64,000 nucleotides of DNA from Sipunculus nudus (lineage: Eukaryota > Annelida > Sipuncula > Golfingiida > Sipunculidae): contig CM049322.1 of the NCBI GenBank assembly GCA_026874595.1, positions 6,991,900 to 7,055,899 of the forward strand, in the 5' to 3' direction. This document shows positions 62,201 to 64,000 of this stretch, in pieces. The position numbers and the translations under genes are program-made. Under the pieces are notes generated by a model. It had not been told where the DNA came from and made no database searches. It saw only the letters and a list, made by a program, of their open reading frames with translations. Each line of letters opens with the position of its first letter. Position 1 is the first letter of the stretch.

Positions 62201-63995
62201 TGCTAGAATTCACAATTATATAATTATCTATATTCGTGTATATGCAATAAATTCATATGTACTAAAACCAATAAGAGACAATGTGAATTTAACAAAGCAA
62301 AAGTTTAGATATATCCATTAACGTCAATTTGCATTTACGAAATTGCCTTGAACAGTTCCTGCAAATGTGAAGAAGTATTGTAATCTCACATCTATCGTTT
62401 CTTCTCCGCTTCTGATTCTGCATACATCAATATATAAAACAGAATTGCATTTAAATGGAATTCAACAAAATGAATATGATTCTTTTTGTCAAATTGACTG
62501 AATCAATATGCTAATTGTTAATTTCTGAACAGATTATAACATATATTAATTATTTATCAAAATAAACGTAATTTATTTATAATAATAATAAATAAAATTG
62601 TATTAGTAATTATTCGCTAATATATGGAAGGATCATATTTTTTACATACATGTTTGATGAATACCGCAAGAAGAATAACAAACAAAGCTACTACAGCTAT
62701 AATCACCAAGATGATCGCATATGGTGGAAGATTTACTTCTGAAATTAAAAGTGTTGTTATACCTGTAATATTTCACACCGGCATTTTGCGTTATTTAAAA
62801 TACATTCAATGCATCATACTGTTTTATAATTAATCTTTAATATGATAATCGGATAAAAAACAAGTAATGACATCAATATCTGTGCCAATCGTTCATTTTT
62901 AGAATCGTAATGTTACACGGACACCATCGTTTTAATTTGTTCAATGCTAATTTAGAGAACACAAATCCGTTTATTCAAGGAAACTGGATCTCTTTGTACA
63001 GTTGTTCCCAATTTAAATTATAACGTTGATTTTGTTAAGAAGTATTGTAAATAAATACTGTTCTGAAGCTTGGGTGATGAGGTTGCTTGGGGATAGCTCT
63101 CCGTATAATAACCATACAGAGTATGGTTTGTGGGTTGCAAACTACTATCAGGGAGGTCATTTTCAGTTCCTAAGAAAATCATGTATGATCACTCTGGCAC
63201 AGTATACCCACTCATTTCATTTATATCTTTATTATTTTAATACCCCTATGAAATAGAAATAAGTCCAAATATCTTCTTTATTCGATGAAATATCCATACT
63301 GGTAGCTGTCCTGAATTACCAATTGAAACGTTTTGAGGCGAGTGAAAGTTGTAAGTTGTTAGTTGTATCGATTGATATACTGTATCCATATGGTATATAG
63401 TAAATAATGATACATATATTCACCTGAAATACATTCAAATGGTTGTAATGAATTACACGAGACAACTTTCCATTGAAAGGTATGTTCTTCTACTTCCATT
63501 ACCGCGCAGTTTCCAGAGTTGGATGGCTCTCCCTCTCCCCACAGTGATATTCAGTCGACCCCTAGGACTAGATGAATGAACTTGGAATACACCTAACTAT
63601 GTTATTTCACGTGTGTCAATAGTTGTTAATTTTAGTAGTCTACAATTAAATCCTGAGGACGTCATAGTAAAGATGAACCATACACCATTTATGATTGGCA
63701 ATGTAATAAGTTTACCAATATGGTATTTTACTTGGTACAACCTTAAAATACGTACAATTTCCTCTTGATAGCCAGTCCTGATTTCGTAAACCGACCCAAA
63801 ATGTTGTACAGATAACTGAAATCGGAAACTGTCTGTATATATTTTTGTCCTCGATCACTGCGAGTGTTCCCCCTGACAACCTGCATTCCGCTGCAGCATT
63901 GTACCAGTTTTTGTTATCACAATGTAAACTATAACAGGTCCCTACCACAATGAAACTGGACTTCTCTCCTCCAGGTATCAAGGAACAAACATCCT
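56999..63995 (-). CDS. Lectin-receptor/atlastin-GBP-type GTPase fusion gene (copy 2), 5' end off-window
   Basis: Minus-strand exons: 63740-63995 and 63424-63567 (second CTLD, damaged), 63059-63169 (stalk), 62646-62738 (TM), 62158-62202 (juxtamembrane), then GTPase exons 61721-61926, 61381-61524, 61148-61249, 61001-61051, 60597-60639, 60310-60428, 59296-59407, 58953-59080, 58291-58347, 57807-57878, 57532-57681, 57364-57417 and 56999-57202 (TAA). From the stalk to the stop, all phases fit and no frame breaks, giving about 560 codons. The predicted product is a type I membrane protein with outside lectin part and a cytosolic GTPase of about 480 residues. Likely role: coupling surface recognition to membrane remodelling or pathogen-compartment attack (inference). 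The fusion rests on splice-phase agreement and the absence of a start codon before the GTPase; a transcript would be decisive. Confidence 0.7.
59296..61926 (-). other. GB1/RHD3-type GTPase domain
   Basis: Motifs in order: G1 LVVSIAGPFRTGKSFLMN (exon 61721-61926); switch I region FAWTHGTSVATYGVWMWSRP (61381-61524); G3 AVLLMDTQGLFDSEHNP (61148-61249); IYNTMEKISEQDLTHYE (61001-61051); FPQLARFAVVE (60597-60639); G4 FQRLIFLVRDRTPSDRF (60310-60428); and ECFLMAKP with YKGVLS (59296-59407). The arrangement follows atlastin (VAGAFRKGKS, DTQG, LVRD), with a GBP-like RTGKS P-loop. All GTP-binding residues expected in G1, G3 and G4 are present. The segment between the G4 exon and ECFLMAKP is shorter than in atlastins, so one small exon may be missed there (59408-60309 holds nothing else recognised). 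Confidence 0.85.
62158..62202 (-). other. Juxtamembrane linker exon of copy 2
   Basis: A 45-nt exon between ATTCTAG and GTGATT encodes YSPVKQEKGVELPE. It takes 2 bases at its start and leaves 1, so it joins the TM exon and the P-loop exon exactly. A second AG 12 bases in (after CACCAG) also keeps the frame and would shorten the linker by four residues. The polypyrimidine tract is weak. Confidence 0.55.
62646..62738 (-). other. Transmembrane exon of copy 2
   Basis: After AATTTCAG the exon reads V-N-L-P-P-Y then AIILVIIAVVALFVILLAVF and I-K-H-V. This is a single 20-residue hydrophobic helix followed by basic residues, as for a type I membrane protein. A GTAAAA donor at 62644-62645 leaves one base and matches the next exon. 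A GTATGT four bases earlier is a stronger-looking donor but gives the wrong phase. If unspliced, the frame adds CKKYDPSIY and stops at 62624. Confidence 0.75.
63059..63169 (-). other. Stalk exon of copy 2
   Basis: The 111-nt exon follows TTTTCTTAG and ends at GTATTT. It encodes TENDLPDSSLQPTNHTLYGY then YTESYPQATSSPKLQN. It is 21 nt longer at its 5' side than copy 1 because a different acceptor is used; both keep phase 1. It contains one N-glycosylation sequon (N-H-T) and Ser/Thr/Pro residues typical of a stalk. Confidence 0.65.
63424..63995 (-). pseudogene. Second C-type lectin domain of copy 2, disrupted
   Basis: Exon 1 (from 63995) encodes CYSLHCDNKNWYNAAAECRL, GGTLAVIEDKN and FWVGLRNQDW, very close to copy 1. 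Exon 2 (63424-63567) encodes WGEGEPSNSGNCAVM and FQWKVVSC. Two lesions are visible: a TGA at 63551-63553, where copy 1 has GGA, and loss of the GTAAGG donor at the end of exon 1 (copy 1 TATCGTAAGG, here TATTTTAAGG). No alternative donor seen keeps the frame. Because flanking introns are phase 1, skipping both exons would leave the gene in frame. Confidence 0.75.
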
Positions 63996-64000
63996 CTGGA

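Noticed and set aside
62624-62833. 69-codon plus frame
   Set aside because: Antisense of the transmembrane exon; the minus strand has acceptor, hydrophobic helix and donor.

Overview
The window looks like an AT-rich animal nuclear genome. Its genes are split into short exons with GT..AG introns, there are many (TA)n microsatellites, and it carries BEL/Pao, L1/Tx1-like LINE, Penelope-like, pogo/Tigger-like, piggyBac-like and SINE sequences. Together with C-type lectin, PARP14-type and atlastin/GBP-type sequences, this suggests a marine invertebrate, probably a mollusc. That lineage is inference; nothing here fixes the species.

Two related genes on the minus strand bracket the window. Copy 1 (1-2310) has a signal peptide, two C-type lectin domains (CTLDs), a Ser/Thr-rich stalk and the first bases of the next exon, where the window ends. 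Copy 2 (56999-63995, cut by the right edge) has the second CTLD, the same stalk, a transmembrane exon, a short juxtamembrane exon and then, with every splice phase matching, a complete dynamin-superfamily GTPase of the atlastin/GBP type ending in a stop at 56999. Read together they predict a single-pass lectin receptor with a cytosolic membrane-remodelling GTPase: SP-CTLD-CTLD-stalk-TM-GTPase. I know of no described receptor of this form, and it is the main finding. The second CTLD of copy 2 carries a TGA and has lost its splice donor, so copy 2 may skip that domain or be decaying.

Between the copies, 34607-38940 (minus) holds part of a PARP-like mono-ADP-ribosyltransferase gene: a large low-complexity exon with an internal 111-residue repeat and one in-frame TAG, an acidic exon, and the first exon of the catalytic domain. 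The rest of the catalytic domain was not found.

The remaining DNA is mostly repeats. 3.2-4.3 kb is a pogo/Tigger-like element; 7.7-11.2 kb holds LINE and Penelope-like fragments; 12.8-17.9 kb holds small DNA transposons, dispersed repeats and a second Penelope fragment; 20.4-21.1 kb is a minisatellite split by a tRNA-type SINE; 25.7-27.2 kb is a piggyBac-like insertion with a paralogous empty site; 27.4-33.6 kb is a repeat family rich in palindromic AGGTCAnnnTGACCT sites; 43.8-49.5 kb is a decayed LINE with another member of that family inserted in its endonuclease; 52.5-53.7 kb is a recent tandem duplication; 54.5-56.6 kb is a truncated BEL/Pao element just downstream of the copy 2 gene.
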